Below, piece after piece: positions 7,972 through 16,061 of a stretch of 64,000 nt of DNA. The stretch is taken from NCBI GenBank assembly GCA_963777045.1, contig CAVZPD010000022.1, positions 62,001 to 126,000 of the forward strand, in the 5' to 3' direction. The notes under the pieces are model-generated. The model made no database searches. It was not told where the DNA came from and saw only the letters and a list, made by a program, of their open reading frames with translations. Made by a program: the position numbers and the translations under genes. The stretch comes from JAPSGM01 sp963777045. GTDB lineage: Bacteria > Chloroflexota > Limnocylindria > QHBO01. Each line of letters opens with the position of its first letter. Positions within the stretch are counted from its first letter, which is position 1.

Positions 7972-8678
7972 GCCTCCCAGGTCTCGCCAGGCTCGAGCGT
8001 CACCACCTTGGCACTGGTCTTCGCGCCGAGCTGCTCCGGCGTGCCGGCCAGGATCGGGAAGGTCCCGTAGTGGACCGGGATGACGGTGCCGACTCCGCTG
8101 AGGGCGACCGCCCGCGCCGCGCCATCGGGCCCCATCGTGTAGTGGCCGCCGATTGGAAGCACGCCGATGGTTGGTGCGTATCGGTCCCTGATGAGCGCCA
8201 TGTCGCCAAAGACGTCGGTGTCGCCGGAGTGGTAGACGCGGGTGCCGTCCTCGAATTCCACGACCCAGCCCCAGCAGCCGAGGTCGCGGGTCACCGCGGG
8301 GTCCACGTCGCTCAGGGTGGCGCCGCCCGAATGGACCGCCGGGACCATGCTGAAGCGAATGCCGGCCGCCTCGAACGTGCCGCCGGTGTTCATGCCGACC
8401 GCGCCCTCGATGCCCTTGCCGATGAAGAAGATGCTCATCTCGTGCGAGCCGATCAGCTGGCCGCCCTGCTCCGCGAGCTCCATGACGTCGACGCCGTCGT
8501 CACCGATGTGGTCGAAGTGGCCGTGGGTTGGCGCGATGACGTCCACCCGCTCCGGATCCCGATACGCATCAGGGTAGGTTGGTGCGGTCGTCCATCGGTC
8601 CACCCAGATCCACTTGTCGCCCGGGGACCGATACAGGACGCCGCCGTGACCGAGCCGGGTGATCCGAAGCTTCGACAT
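7968..8678 (-). CDS. Metal-dependent hydrolase, metallo-beta-lactamase fold (UPF0173-like)
   Basis: 236 residues. The metal-binding motif THGHFDH gives the H-x-H-x-D-H ligands; further ligands are in VPAVHSGG, YHSGDTDVF and the final PVHYGTFP. This arrangement, without a separate nuclease domain, matches the UPF0173/L-ascorbate-lactonase-like branch of the family; the natural substrate is not known. The internal ATG at 8678 was chosen over one at 8744 because GGAGGAAT lies just upstream and the family starts a few residues before the first beta strand. It is first in a two-gene operon with the DinB-like protein. Confidence 0.85.
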   Translation of the reverse strand: MSKLRITRLGHGGVLYRSPGDKWIWVDRWTTAPTYPDAYRDPERVDVIAPTHGHFDHIGDDGVDVMELAEQGGQLIGSHEMSIFFIGKGIEGAVGMNTGGTFEAAGIRFSMVPAVHSGGATLSDVDPAVTRDLGCWGWVVEFEDGTRVYHSGDTDVFGDMALIRDRYAPTIGVLPIGGHYTMGPDGAARAVALSGVGTVIPVHYGTFPILAGTPEQLGAKTSAKVVTLEPGETWEA

Positions 8679-8779
8679 TCCGATTCCTCCTCGTCGTTGC
8701 TGCCTCCATCGTAGCCCGCCCGTCCCGGTTGGTCGTTCGTGCATCGGAAGTGGGGCGCCAATGGTCGGTGGGGGTCCGT

Positions 8780-8840
8780 CGATAGATCGGCCGTTCTGCG
8801 CCCGGTGGCGCTTTGCGGTCGTCGAATCGCCGATCTATCG
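8780..8840. repeat. 61-nt element A with 12-bp terminal inverted repeat
   Basis: Non-coding gap 8679-8996 between two minus-strand operons. CGATAGATCGGC at 8780-8791 and its exact complement GCCGATCTATCG at 8829-8840 enclose a 37-nt loop. A second, diverged copy of the same length lies 54 nt downstream (8895-8955). No gene covers it. It may be a structured RNA, a binding-site pair or a small repeat element. Confidence 0.6.
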
Positions 8841-8894
8841 GCGCAAGGTGAGCGTGGACGGCACCCGGAGGTCAGGCTCGTGCACAAGCTGCAC

Positions 8895-8955
8895 CGATAG
8901 ACCTGCCGGACGCCGACCTGAGATCCATTTCAGGCCAAGAATGCTCGATCTATCG
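8895..8955. repeat. 61-nt element B, diverged copy of element A
   Basis: Begins with CGATAGA (8895-8901) and ends with CGATCTATCG (8946-8955), exactly the same end-to-end distance as element A. A gap-free alignment gives about 39 of 61 identical positions, concentrated at the ends. Inside it is a smaller inverted repeat, CCTGA-N8-TCAGG (8917-8934). Confidence 0.5.
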
Positions 8956-8996
8956 CGCCAGCCCGAACGCTTCAGGTCGAGCGTGGGGCGAGCGGC

Positions 8997-10517
8997 TCAG
9001 CCCGGAGTGAGCAGCCTGCCGGCCCGTGCGATGCGCTCCATCCACGGCAGCTCGCGTCCGATGCTCGTCTCCGGTCCGTGGCCCGGCAGGACCCGGACGC
9101 CGCTCGGAATGTCGCGCGCCAGCCGTCCGAGGCTGGCGACCATGGCTTCGTCGGAGCCGCCGGGCAGGTCGGTGCGGCCGTAGGTGCCGGCAAACAGCAC
9201 GTCCCCCGCGAGCAGCAGGGCACGGCGCTCCTCGTAGAGGCAGACGGAACCCTCGGTATGGCCGGGCGTGTGCAGGACGTCGAAGACGAGATCGCCGATG
9301 CGCAGCTGCTCGCCGTCGCGCAGCTCCCGCTCGGCGGTCACCGGCTCGACCTCGAACCCGTAGCTGTTCGGCTGGCCCAGCCGGTACGCGTCGTCGGGAT
9401 GGATCGCGACCGGCGCTCCGCTGGCACGCTGCAGCGGGGCGTCGTCGAAGACGTGGTCGACGTGGCCGTGCGAGTTGCCGATGACGTGCAGCTCCAGGCC
9501 GTTCGCCGAGACGCGCTCGATGAGCGGACCGGCCGCGCCCATGCCGGGATCGAGGACCAACGCCTGCGGCGAGCGGCCGTCCCAGACCAGGTAGCCGTTC
9601 GTCTGCCACGGGCCGAAGGTGCCCATCTCGATGCGTGCCGCGTGGTCGAGCGAGCCGGCCGCGCGCTCCACGGTTGCGTCGTCGTCGTCCGTCACTGCTC
9701 GCTCGCCCCGGCTGGACCCGGCGACGGTCGCGCCGCCGGCGCCCAGGTGCAGCCCGAAGTGCCGGGCAAGGGAGGCGGCGAGCGTATCCTCGACCGACTC
9801 CATGCGGACGGGGCCGCCCGTTTCGCGAGCGAGCGAGGTGACCTCCTTGTCGCGGATGCCGCACGGAATCATCTCGTCGAACCAGCGCAGCTCCGTGTTC
9901 ACGTTGAGCGCCAGGCCGTGCGTCGTGACGCCGCGCTTGACCCGGACGCCGATGGCGGCAAGCTTGCGCCGGCGTCCGACCCATACCCCGGTCAGGCCGG
10001 GTACCTGTCCGGCCTCGACGCCGAAGGCCGCGGCCGTGTCGATGATCGCCGCCTCGAGCGCTCGAACGTAGCGGCGCAGGTCGAGCGGGTCGTGCAGCTC
10101 GACGATGGGGTAGGCGACCAGCTGGCCCGGACCGTGGAAGGTGATGTCACCACCGCGGTCGATGCGGACGAACTCGGCGCCGATCTCCCGCAGCCGGTCG
10201 CCGGACGCGAGCAGGTTCGACTCGTCACCTCCACGGCCGATGGTGTAGACGGGGAAGTGCTCCAGCAGCAGGAGCCGATCGCCGGCGCGCCGCTCGCGGC
10301 GCTGCTGCGCCAGCTCGTCCTGCAGCTCCCACGTCGGCTGGTACGGCACGGTGCCGAGCCGATCGACCGCGAGCCGGCCACCGTGCGCGGCCAGCAGGGG
10401 ATGCGCATCGCTGGCCGGCCGGTACGGCAGGTCGCGGCGCGGCCGGCGCATGCGGGACGGTCCCGGTGCTTCGCGAGGCGGGGCGCTGATATCGCGCATC
10501 GGCTGACTGGTGGTCAT
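8997..10517 (-). CDS. lipB: Octanoyltransferase LipB fused to a metallo-beta-lactamase-fold hydrolase
   Basis: 506 residues, about twice the usual LipB length. The first domain (about 45-265) is LipB, which moves octanoyl from acyl carrier protein to lipoyl domains: GGDITFHGPGQLVAYP is the family signature, KLAAIGVRVKRG carries the active-site Lys and MIPCGIRDKEVTSL the Cys. After a linker rich in Asp/Ala/Gly comes a glyoxalase-II-like domain (about 290-500) with SHGHVDH giving H-x-H-x-D-H, then HTPGHTEGS and AGDVLF as further metal sites. The frame is continuous. The N-terminal 35 residues are Pro/Arg-rich and the start is uncertain. It follows lipA by 19 nt. What a thioesterase-like domain does here is not known. 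Confidence 0.88.
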   Translation of the reverse strand: MTTSQPMRDISAPPREAPGPSRMRRPRRDLPYRPASDAHPLLAAHGGRLAVDRLGTVPYQPTWELQDELAQQRRERRAGDRLLLLEHFPVYTIGRGGDESNLLASGDRLREIGAEFVRIDRGGDITFHGPGQLVAYPIVELHDPLDLRRYVRALEAAIIDTAAAFGVEAGQVPGLTGVWVGRRRKLAAIGVRVKRGVTTHGLALNVNTELRWFDEMIPCGIRDKEVTSLARETGGPVRMESVEDTLAASLARHFGLHLGAGGATVAGSSRGERAVTDDDDATVERAAGSLDHAARIEMGTFGPWQTNGYLVWDGRSPQALVLDPGMGAAGPLIERVSANGLELHVIGNSHGHVDHVFDDAPLQRASGAPVAIHPDDAYRLGQPNSYGFEVEPVTAERELRDGEQLRIGDLVFDVLHTPGHTEGSVCLYEERRALLLAGDVLFAGTYGRTDLPGGSDEAMVASLGRLARDIPSGVRVLPGHGPETSIGRELPWMERIARAGRLLTPG

Positions 10518-10536
10518 CGCGTGGCGGTCCAGGAAC

Positions 10537-11586
10537 TCAGACGGCCGCGGCCGCCTGTCCCGGAACCTGCTCCGCGGCGTGGTACGACGAGCGCACCAGC
10601 GGTCCCGACTGCACGTGCCTGAATCCCATCTCCAGGCCGATGCGGCGCAGCTGCGTGAACTCGGCGGGGGTGTAGTACTTGCGCAGGGGCAGGTGCTGGC
10701 GGGAGGGGCGCAGGTACTGGCCGATGGTGATGACGTCGATCTCGGCGTCGCGGAGGAGCCTCAGCGCTTCGACCAGCTCGTCCCAGGTCTCTCCGAGCCC
10801 GACCATCAGCCCGGTCTTCGTCACCAGGCTGGCGTAGCCGATCTCGCGCGCCGCCTCGCGGCCGGTGGTGAGGACGGAGACGGAGCGATCCCAGCGGGCG
10901 CGGCGCCGCACCGGGCGCTGCAGGCGCGGCACGGTCTCGACGTTGTGGTTCAGGATCTCGGGGCGCGCCTCCACCACCGTGCGGATGTCCTCGGCGCGGC
11001 CATTCAGGTCCGAGATGAGGACCTCGATGCTGGTCGCCGGTGAGTGACGCCGAATCTCGCGGATGGTCTCCGCCACGATGCCGGCCCCGCCATCGGGCAG
11101 GTCGTCGCGGGCGACCATGGTGACGACGGCGTGCTTCAGGCTCATGGCACGCGCCGCCTCGCCGACCCGGCGGGGCTCGTCGGTATCGGTCTGTGGAGGA
11201 CGGCCGGTGTCGATGGCGCAGAAGCCGCAGTTCCGGGTGCAGACCGAGCCGAGCACCATGAAGGTGGCCGTGCCCAGTGCCCAGCACTCGCCCTGGTTCG
11301 GGCAGCGGGCCTCCTCGCAGACGGTGTTGAGCGCCTCGGCGCGCATGAGCCGGCTGACCGATGCGTAGGTCTCGCCGGCGCCGATGCGGACCTTCAGCCA
11401 GTCCGGCCGTCGCCCACCGGGGCCGGCGTTCTCGGGCATCGGATCGCCGGGCGCCAGCAAGCCGCCGTCCACGCTCGGCCCGCCGGGGTACATCAGCTCC
11501 GACGGCGACGCGTGACCGGTGCCCGCTTCTCCCACGACGTTCAGCTCACCCAGGCTGCTGAAGTCGCGCGCAGGTTCGCTTGCCAT
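10537..11586 (-). CDS. lipA: Lipoyl synthase LipA
   Basis: Radical SAM enzyme that inserts two sulfurs into protein-bound octanoyl groups. 349 residues. The auxiliary cluster ligands are in CEEARCPNQGEC (C-x4-C-x5-C) and the SAM cluster in CTRNCGFC (C-x3-C-x2-C). ARDDLPDGGA and NHNVETVPRL are typical LipA motifs, and the RSSYHA near the C-terminus includes the conserved serine. The N-terminus has about 55 extra residues of low complexity. The ATG at 11586 is 6 nt after TAGACT and has no ribosome-binding site, so it is probably leaderless. It is first in an operon with lipB, next to a 2-oxoacid dehydrogenase operon whose E2 needs lipoylation. Confidence 0.96.
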   Translation of the reverse strand: MASEPARDFSSLGELNVVGEAGTGHASPSELMYPGGPSVDGGLLAPGDPMPENAGPGGRRPDWLKVRIGAGETYASVSRLMRAEALNTVCEEARCPNQGECWALGTATFMVLGSVCTRNCGFCAIDTGRPPQTDTDEPRRVGEAARAMSLKHAVVTMVARDDLPDGGAGIVAETIREIRRHSPATSIEVLISDLNGRAEDIRTVVEARPEILNHNVETVPRLQRPVRRRARWDRSVSVLTTGREAAREIGYASLVTKTGLMVGLGETWDELVEALRLLRDAEIDVITIGQYLRPSRQHLPLRKYYTPAEFTQLRRIGLEMGFRHVQSGPLVRSSYHAAEQVPGQAAAAV

Positions 11587-11592
11587 GAGTTG

Positions 11593-11598
11593 AGTCTA
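11593..11598 (-). promoter_or_regulatory. -10 hexamer TAGACT, leaderless promoter of lipA-lipB
   Basis: On the minus strand TAGACT ends 6 nt before the lipA ATG at 11586. A divergent TAGACT for the next gene lies at 11647. Confidence 0.5.
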
Positions 11599-11646
11599 CC
11601 GAAGGATGCCGCCCGACGCCCGAGGCGGACGAGCCGGGCGGGCGGC

Positions 11647-11652
11647 TAGACT
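11647..11652 (+). promoter_or_regulatory. -10 hexamer TAGACT, leaderless promoter
   Basis: TAGACT ends 7 nt before the ATG at 11660, with no Shine-Dalgarno sequence between. Confidence 0.5.
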
Positions 11653-11659
11653 CCTCGTC

Positions 11660-12406
11660 ATGGACCCGGCGATCGACCCGGCCGCGGCGGCCGATGCCCT
11701 CGAGGCCGAGCTGCGGGCGCAGGGCTCGCCAGAGCGCGCCCGACAGGAGAAGCGCTACCTCAAGAGCAGCCTGGCATTCCACGGTGCCACGCTGCCGCAG
11801 ATCGAGCGGACCGTGCGGGCCTTCACTATCGAATGGCCCGTATCCGACCATGACCGCCTCGTGGCACTGGTGACGGCTCTCTGGCAGGTGCCGGTCCACG
11901 AGCGCCGGATGGCGGCCGTCACGCTGCTGGAACGGCATCGGCAGCTCCTCAGCGTGGCGGACCTGGACCTGCTGGAGCGCCTGATCCGGGACTCGCGCAC
12001 CTGGGCCTACGTCGACGCGCTGGCGGCCAACGTGGTCGGCCCAATCTGCGCAGGCTCACCCGATGCGGGCCGCGTGTTGGACCGATGGGCAGCCGATGAC
12101 GACTTCTGGGTTCGGCGCTCGGCGCTCCTGTCGCAGCTGCGCCCCCTGCGCGACGGTGCTCCACTGGGCCGATTCGCGCGCTACGCCGACGCGATGCTGG
12201 AAGAGAAGGAGCCCTTCATCCGCAAGGCCATCGGCTGGGTGCTGCGTGAGGCCGGGCGGCGGCGCCCGGCGGAGGTGAGGGACTGGATCGCTCCCCGGAC
12301 GCAGCGAGCCTCGGGCGTCACGATGCGGGAAGCCGTGAAGTACCTGCCCGAGGAGGACGCGGCGAAGCTGATGCGCGCCTACCGGTCGCGCCGGCCGGCC
12401 ACCTGA
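11660..12406 (+). CDS. DNA alkylation repair enzyme, AlkD-like HEAT-repeat glycosylase
   Basis: 248 residues, all helical. AlkD enzymes remove 3- and 7-alkylpurines from DNA using HEAT-like repeats. The conserved SRTWAYVDALAANVVG segment carries the Trp and Asp that correspond to AlkD's catalytic Trp/Asp, and FWVRRSALLSQL carries the Arg; KEPFIRKAIGWVLRE is the last conserved repeat. The ATG at 11660 follows TAGACT by 7 nt; a longer frame starting at 11606 overlaps this promoter and is rejected. The gene is divergent from lipA and converges on the E2 gene. Confidence 0.87.
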   Translation: MDPAIDPAAAADALEAELRAQGSPERARQEKRYLKSSLAFHGATLPQIERTVRAFTIEWPVSDHDRLVALVTALWQVPVHERRMAAVTLLERHRQLLSVADLDLLERLIRDSRTWAYVDALAANVVGPICAGSPDAGRVLDRWAADDDFWVRRSALLSQLRPLRDGAPLGRFARYADAMLEEKEPFIRKAIGWVLREAGRRRPAEVRDWIAPRTQRASGVTMREAVKYLPEEDAAKLMRAYRSRRPAT

Positions 12407-12424
12407 CCGCAGGATCTCACCCGC

Positions 12425-13936
12425 TCAGCCGATGGAGGTGTCGGGGTCCCACTCCTCCAGGCGCTTCCGCACATCGGCCAGGAAGGCGCCGACCTGCGCG
12501 CCATCGAGCACGCGATGGTCGAACGAGCACGTCATGTTCATCATCGGACGGATCGCGATCACGTCCTCCCCCTCGACGGTGACCACCATCGGCCGCTTGA
12601 CGATCGCCTCCATGGAGAGGATCGCCACCTCCGGCGCGTTGACGATGGGCATCGAGGAGACCGATCCGAACCAGCCGGTGTTGTTCACCGTGAACGTGCC
12701 GCCCTGGATCTCATCCAGCTTCAGCTTGTTGCTGCGCGCCCGCGCGGCCAGGTCCTGGACCTTGTGGTTCACGCCGCTGATCGAGAGCTGGTCGGCGTTG
12801 TGGATGACCGGGACCAGCAGGCCGTTGTCGACCGCCACCGCGATGCCGATGTTCATGGCCTGCTTGAGGATCACCTTGTCCTCGGCGAACTGGCTGTTCA
12901 CGGTCGGGTGCTGGCGCAGTGTCTCCGTGACGGCCTTGACCAGCACCGCGACGTAGGACAGGCCGATGCCCTCGCGCGCCTTGTAGGCCGCCTGGTTCGC
13001 TTCCCGCCAGCGCACGACGTTGCCCATGTCCACCTCCACCACGGTGTAGGCGTGGGGGACGGTCTGCTTGACCCGCGTCATCTTGGCGGCGATGCCCTTG
13101 CGCATCTGCGAGAGCGGCACCTCCTGGTCCCCGCCGGTCGGCGCCGGAGTGGGGGAGGGCGGCGTGTACGAGGCGGCCGCCTGAGCCTGCGGCTGCGGTG
13201 CGGGCGCCTCCTGCCGCTGTGCAGGAGCTGCAGCGGTGGGCCCAGCCTGCGCCACTGCGGGCGCCGGCTGCTCGGGCGAAGGTGACGGCGGAGCAGGCGG
13301 CTGGGGCTGTCCGGGCTCCGCGCGCTCGATGTAGGCCAGCACGTCGTCCCGCGTGACGCGCCCACCGGCCCCCGAGCCGTTCAGCTGGCTGATGTCGATC
13401 TCGTGCTCCCGCACCAGCCGGCGCACGGCAGGCGTCATTCGCATCGACGCGTCGGTCGGAGGTCCGCTCGTCTCCGAACCGGCGCCGGCCGCCACAGGCT
13501 CGCTGGCCGGCTCCTGCGCTTCCTGCGGCGCACGCTCGGGTGCCGGTACCCCCTCGGCCGGTGCATCCGCACCTTCCTGCTCGGCGGGCGCTTCCTGCTC
13601 GGCGGGCGCTTCCTGCTCGGCGGGCGCTTCCTGCTCGGCGGGCGCTTCCTGCTCGGCCGGTGCCTCTGCCTGGCTTTCGGCGGGCTGAGCCGCGCCACCC
13701 TCTGCATCGATCTCGGCCAGTGGAGTGCCGACGGCGACGGTCTCGCCGTCGGGGACCATGATCTTGGTGATGGTGCCGGCGATCTCCGACGGCACCTCGG
13801 CGTTGACCTTATCGGTGACGACCTCGAAGAGCGGGTCGTACTGCTCGACGCTGTCGCCTTCCTTGACCAGCCAGCGCTCGATCGTTCCCTCGGTGACCGA
13901 CTCGCCGAGCTGCGGCATCTTGATCGTCGTTGGCAT
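12425..13936 (-). CDS. Dihydrolipoamide acyltransferase (E2) of a 2-oxoacid dehydrogenase complex
   Basis: 503 residues. Domains in order: one lipoyl domain (1-78) with the lipoylated Lys43 in TDKVNAE; an Ala/Pro/Glu-rich linker containing five exact hexapeptide repeats (about 92-121); a peripheral E1/E3-binding domain (about 166-203, TPAVRRLVREHEIDISQL); a second Pro/Ala-rich linker; and the acyltransferase domain from about 270 with DHRVLDG near the end. It is the last gene of the thioesterase-lpd-E1alpha-E1beta-E2 operon. The sequence alone does not separate branched-chain from pyruvate E2; the BCKDH-like E1 favours branched-chain 2-oxoacids. GAGGAGC lies upstream of the ATG, after a 105-nt gap. 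Confidence 0.92.
   Translation of the reverse strand: MPTTIKMPQLGESVTEGTIERWLVKEGDSVEQYDPLFEVVTDKVNAEVPSEIAGTITKIMVPDGETVAVGTPLAEIDAEGGAAQPAESQAEAPAEQEAPAEQEAPAEQEAPAEQEAPAEQEGADAPAEGVPAPERAPQEAQEPASEPVAAGAGSETSGPPTDASMRMTPAVRRLVREHEIDISQLNGSGAGGRVTRDDVLAYIERAEPGQPQPPAPPSPSPEQPAPAVAQAGPTAAAPAQRQEAPAPQPQAQAAASYTPPSPTPAPTGGDQEVPLSQMRKGIAAKMTRVKQTVPHAYTVVEVDMGNVVRWREANQAAYKAREGIGLSYVAVLVKAVTETLRQHPTVNSQFAEDKVILKQAMNIGIAVAVDNGLLVPVIHNADQLSISGVNHKVQDLAARARSNKLKLDEIQGGTFTVNNTGWFGSVSSMPIVNAPEVAILSMEAIVKRPMVVTVEGEDVIAIRPMMNMTCSFDHRVLDGAQVGAFLADVRKRLEEWDPDTSIG
13573..13662 (-). repeat. Five 18-bp tandem repeats encoding the E2 linker
   Basis: Five consecutive 18-bp units (four identical, the fifth with two changes) encode a repeated six-residue Ala-Pro-Ala-Glu-Gln-Glu unit in the flexible linker after the lipoyl domain. 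In-frame copy-number change would alter linker length without breaking the protein. Confidence 0.85.
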
Positions 13937-13964
13937 CGGTGTCTACAGGCTCCTCAGTTCTTGA

Positions 13965-13981
13965 CCGGCAGCGACTGCCGG
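13965..13981. other. Perfect 7-bp hairpin upstream of E2
   Basis: CCGGCAG-CGA-CTGCCGG, in the 105-nt gap between E1 beta and E2. No U-run follows on either strand, so it is not a standard terminator. It may stabilise a processed transcript end. Confidence 0.4.
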
Positions 13982-14041
13982 GCGGGTATCGTCGGTTGCC
14001 GTCCTAGTCTGGCGAACAGCGACGGGGCCGGCAAGCATCGG

Positions 14042-15028
14042 TCAGTAGGCCGCCAGCTCGCGTGCCGCGTCCACGATCTTGGCGGGGTTCAGCATGAACC
14101 ACTCCTCGAGGTCGTGGTGGTAGGGGACGCCCGGGACTTCGGGTCCGGCCAGCCGCGTCACCGGACCGTCCAGGTTCTCGAACCCCTTCTCGGCGATCTC
14201 TGCCGCCACCTCGGCGCCGAAGCCGCCGAAGCGGTTCGCCTCGTGGACCACCAGCGCCTTGCCGGTGCGCCGCACCGAATCGAGCACCGTCTGGGTGTCG
14301 AGCGGCCGCAGCGTGCGCAGGTCGACCACCTCCGCCTCCACGCCGTCCTCGCGCGCCAGCGTCTCGGCGGCCTCCAGCGCGCAGGTGCGCATGTAGCCGT
14401 AGCAGAAGATCGAGAGGTCCTTGCCGGATCGAGCAATCTCGGCGGAGCCGATGGGCACCACGTGGTCGCCATCGGGCACCTCCGCCTTGAACAGGCGGTA
14501 GGTCTTCTTGTGCTCGAAGAACATGACCGGGTCGGGGTCGCGGACCGCCGCCTTGAGCAGTCCCTTGGCGTCGGCCGGCGTGCCGGGGGCCACGACCTTG
14601 AGCCCGACCGTCGAGGTGAAGTAGGCCTCATTGGACTGCGAGTGGTAGAGGGCGCCATGCACGCCGCCGCCGTACGGCATGCGGATCACCATCGGCAGCC
14701 CGAAGGTGCCGTTGGATCGGTAGCGCATGCGGCTGATCTCGGACACGATCTGGTTGAAGGCGGGATAGACGAAGTCGGCGAACTGCATCTCGGCGATGGG
14801 CCGCAGCCCGTACATCGCCGCGCCGCAGGCCGCTCCGGCGATCATGGCCTCGGTCAGCGGCGTGTCGAGGACGCGCTTTTCGCCGTACTTGGCGAAGAGG
14901 CCGTCGGTCGTCCCGAAGACGCCGCCCTTCTTGCCAACGTCCTCGCCAAGGACCATGACCAGCTCGTCGCGCTCCATCTCCTCGTCCATGGCGGTCCGGA
15001 TCGCCTCGAGGATGTTCTGCGTTGCCAT
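14042..15028 (-). CDS. 2-oxoacid dehydrogenase E1 component, beta subunit
   Basis: 328 residues. Forms an alpha2-beta2 thiamine-diphosphate enzyme with the gene just upstream. Typical features are VLGEDVGKKGGVFG near the N-terminus, DTPLTEAMIAGAACGAAMYG, EMQFADFVYPAFNQI and the C-terminal transketolase_C domain with HEANRFGGFGAEVAAEI. The ATG at 15028 (MATQNILEAI) matches the usual family start and lies 4 nt after the E1 alpha stop; the 25 residues available further upstream are low-complexity read-through and are left out. Confidence 0.94.
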   Translation of the reverse strand: MATQNILEAIRTAMDEEMERDELVMVLGEDVGKKGGVFGTTDGLFAKYGEKRVLDTPLTEAMIAGAACGAAMYGLRPIAEMQFADFVYPAFNQIVSEISRMRYRSNGTFGLPMVIRMPYGGGVHGALYHSQSNEAYFTSTVGLKVVAPGTPADAKGLLKAAVRDPDPVMFFEHKKTYRLFKAEVPDGDHVVPIGSAEIARSGKDLSIFCYGYMRTCALEAAETLAREDGVEAEVVDLRTLRPLDTQTVLDSVRRTGKALVVHEANRFGGFGAEVAAEIAEKGFENLDGPVTRLAGPEVPGVPYHHDLEEWFMLNPAKIVDAARELAAY

Positions 15029-15032
15029 CGGC

Positions 15033-16046
15033 TCAGGCCTCCCCGTTCGCGTACACGTGGCGGCCGGCCTGCGCGGGATCCGGCTCGGGACGTGCCTCGG
15101 CACGCCGGCTGGCGTCGTTGACCTCTGCCTTGATCTGCGCTCGCAGCTCGTCCTCGCGCTCGTCGTGGAGGATGCCGGCGCTCCGCAGCTGCGCGCCGAA
15201 GCGCGCCAGCGGATCCTGCTCCTTGAGCGCCTCGACCTCGGCGGGGTCGCGGTAGCGGCGCTGGTCGTCGTCCGAGGAGTGGCTGGTCAGGCGGACTACC
15301 CGCGCCTCGATCAGGGTCGGCCCGTCACCGCGACGTGCCCGCTCGTGGGCATCCTTGGCGGCCGCGTAGCAGGCCAGCGGGTCCGAGCCGTCGACCCGAA
15401 CGCCCGGGAATCCGTAGCCCTGCGCCCGCGCCGCCACGCTCATCCCGCCAACCTGCTTCTCGAGCGGGACGCTGATCGCGTAGCCGTTGTTCTCGCAGAC
15501 GAAGATGACCGGCAGCCTGTGGACGCCGGCAAAGTTCATCGCCTCGTGGATCTCGCCCTGGTTGCTGGTCCCCTCGCCATAGGTCGTGAGCGCCACCACG
15601 TCGTCGCCGCGCACCCAGGCGCCCATGGCCACCCCGACCGCGTGCAGGACCTGCGTCCCGACCGGCGACGAGAGGCTGACGATGTTGAACGGGGCGGCCC
15701 CGTAGTGGCCCGGCATCTGGCGTCCGCCAGAGCTGACGTCGTCTCCCTTGGCCAGGTGGGCGGTGATGATGTCCTCCGCGCTCATCCCGAACGCGATCGT
15801 CGACGCGATGCTGCGGTAGTACGGCGCCATCCAGTCCTGGTTCTTGCGCAGCGGCCAGGCGGTCGCCACCTGGGCGCCCTCGTGTCCCTGCCCCGAGATG
15901 ATGAAGGCGATCTTCCCGGCACGCTGCATGAGCCACATCCGCTCGTCGACGGCCCGCGCCAGCAGCATGGTGCGGTACATGTCGATCACGTCGTCGTCGG
16001 TCAGGCCCAGCTCGAGGTGGCGGGCCCTGGTGTCGGTGGTTGCCAC
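15033..16046 (-). CDS. 2-oxoacid dehydrogenase E1 component, alpha subunit (branched-chain type)
   Basis: 337 residues. The thiamine-diphosphate motif runs from GEGTSNQGEIHEAMNFAG to CENN; the GEG form and the TSHSSDDDQRRYR phosphorylation-loop-like segment match branched-chain 2-oxoacid dehydrogenase E1 alpha rather than pyruvate dehydrogenase, where GDG and YRxHG are usual. GQGHEGAQVATAWPL and the GRQMPGHYG loop are also family features. The start is GTG at 16046 with GAAGGAGG about 8 nt upstream. It lies 15 nt after lpd. The substrate is inferred, not shown. Confidence 0.92.
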   Translation of the reverse strand: MATTDTRARHLELGLTDDDVIDMYRTMLLARAVDERMWLMQRAGKIAFIISGQGHEGAQVATAWPLRKNQDWMAPYYRSIASTIAFGMSAEDIITAHLAKGDDVSSGGRQMPGHYGAAPFNIVSLSSPVGTQVLHAVGVAMGAWVRGDDVVALTTYGEGTSNQGEIHEAMNFAGVHRLPVIFVCENNGYAISVPLEKQVGGMSVAARAQGYGFPGVRVDGSDPLACYAAAKDAHERARRGDGPTLIEARVVRLTSHSSDDDQRRYRDPAEVEALKEQDPLARFGAQLRSAGILHDEREDELRAQIKAEVNDASRRAEARPEPDPAQAGRHVYANGEA

Positions 16047-16061
16047 TGCCGCCTCCTTCTC

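Noticed and set aside
15033..16046. GEG instead of GDG in the E1 alpha thiamine motif as a defect
   Set aside because: GEG is normal in branched-chain-type E1 alpha subunits.
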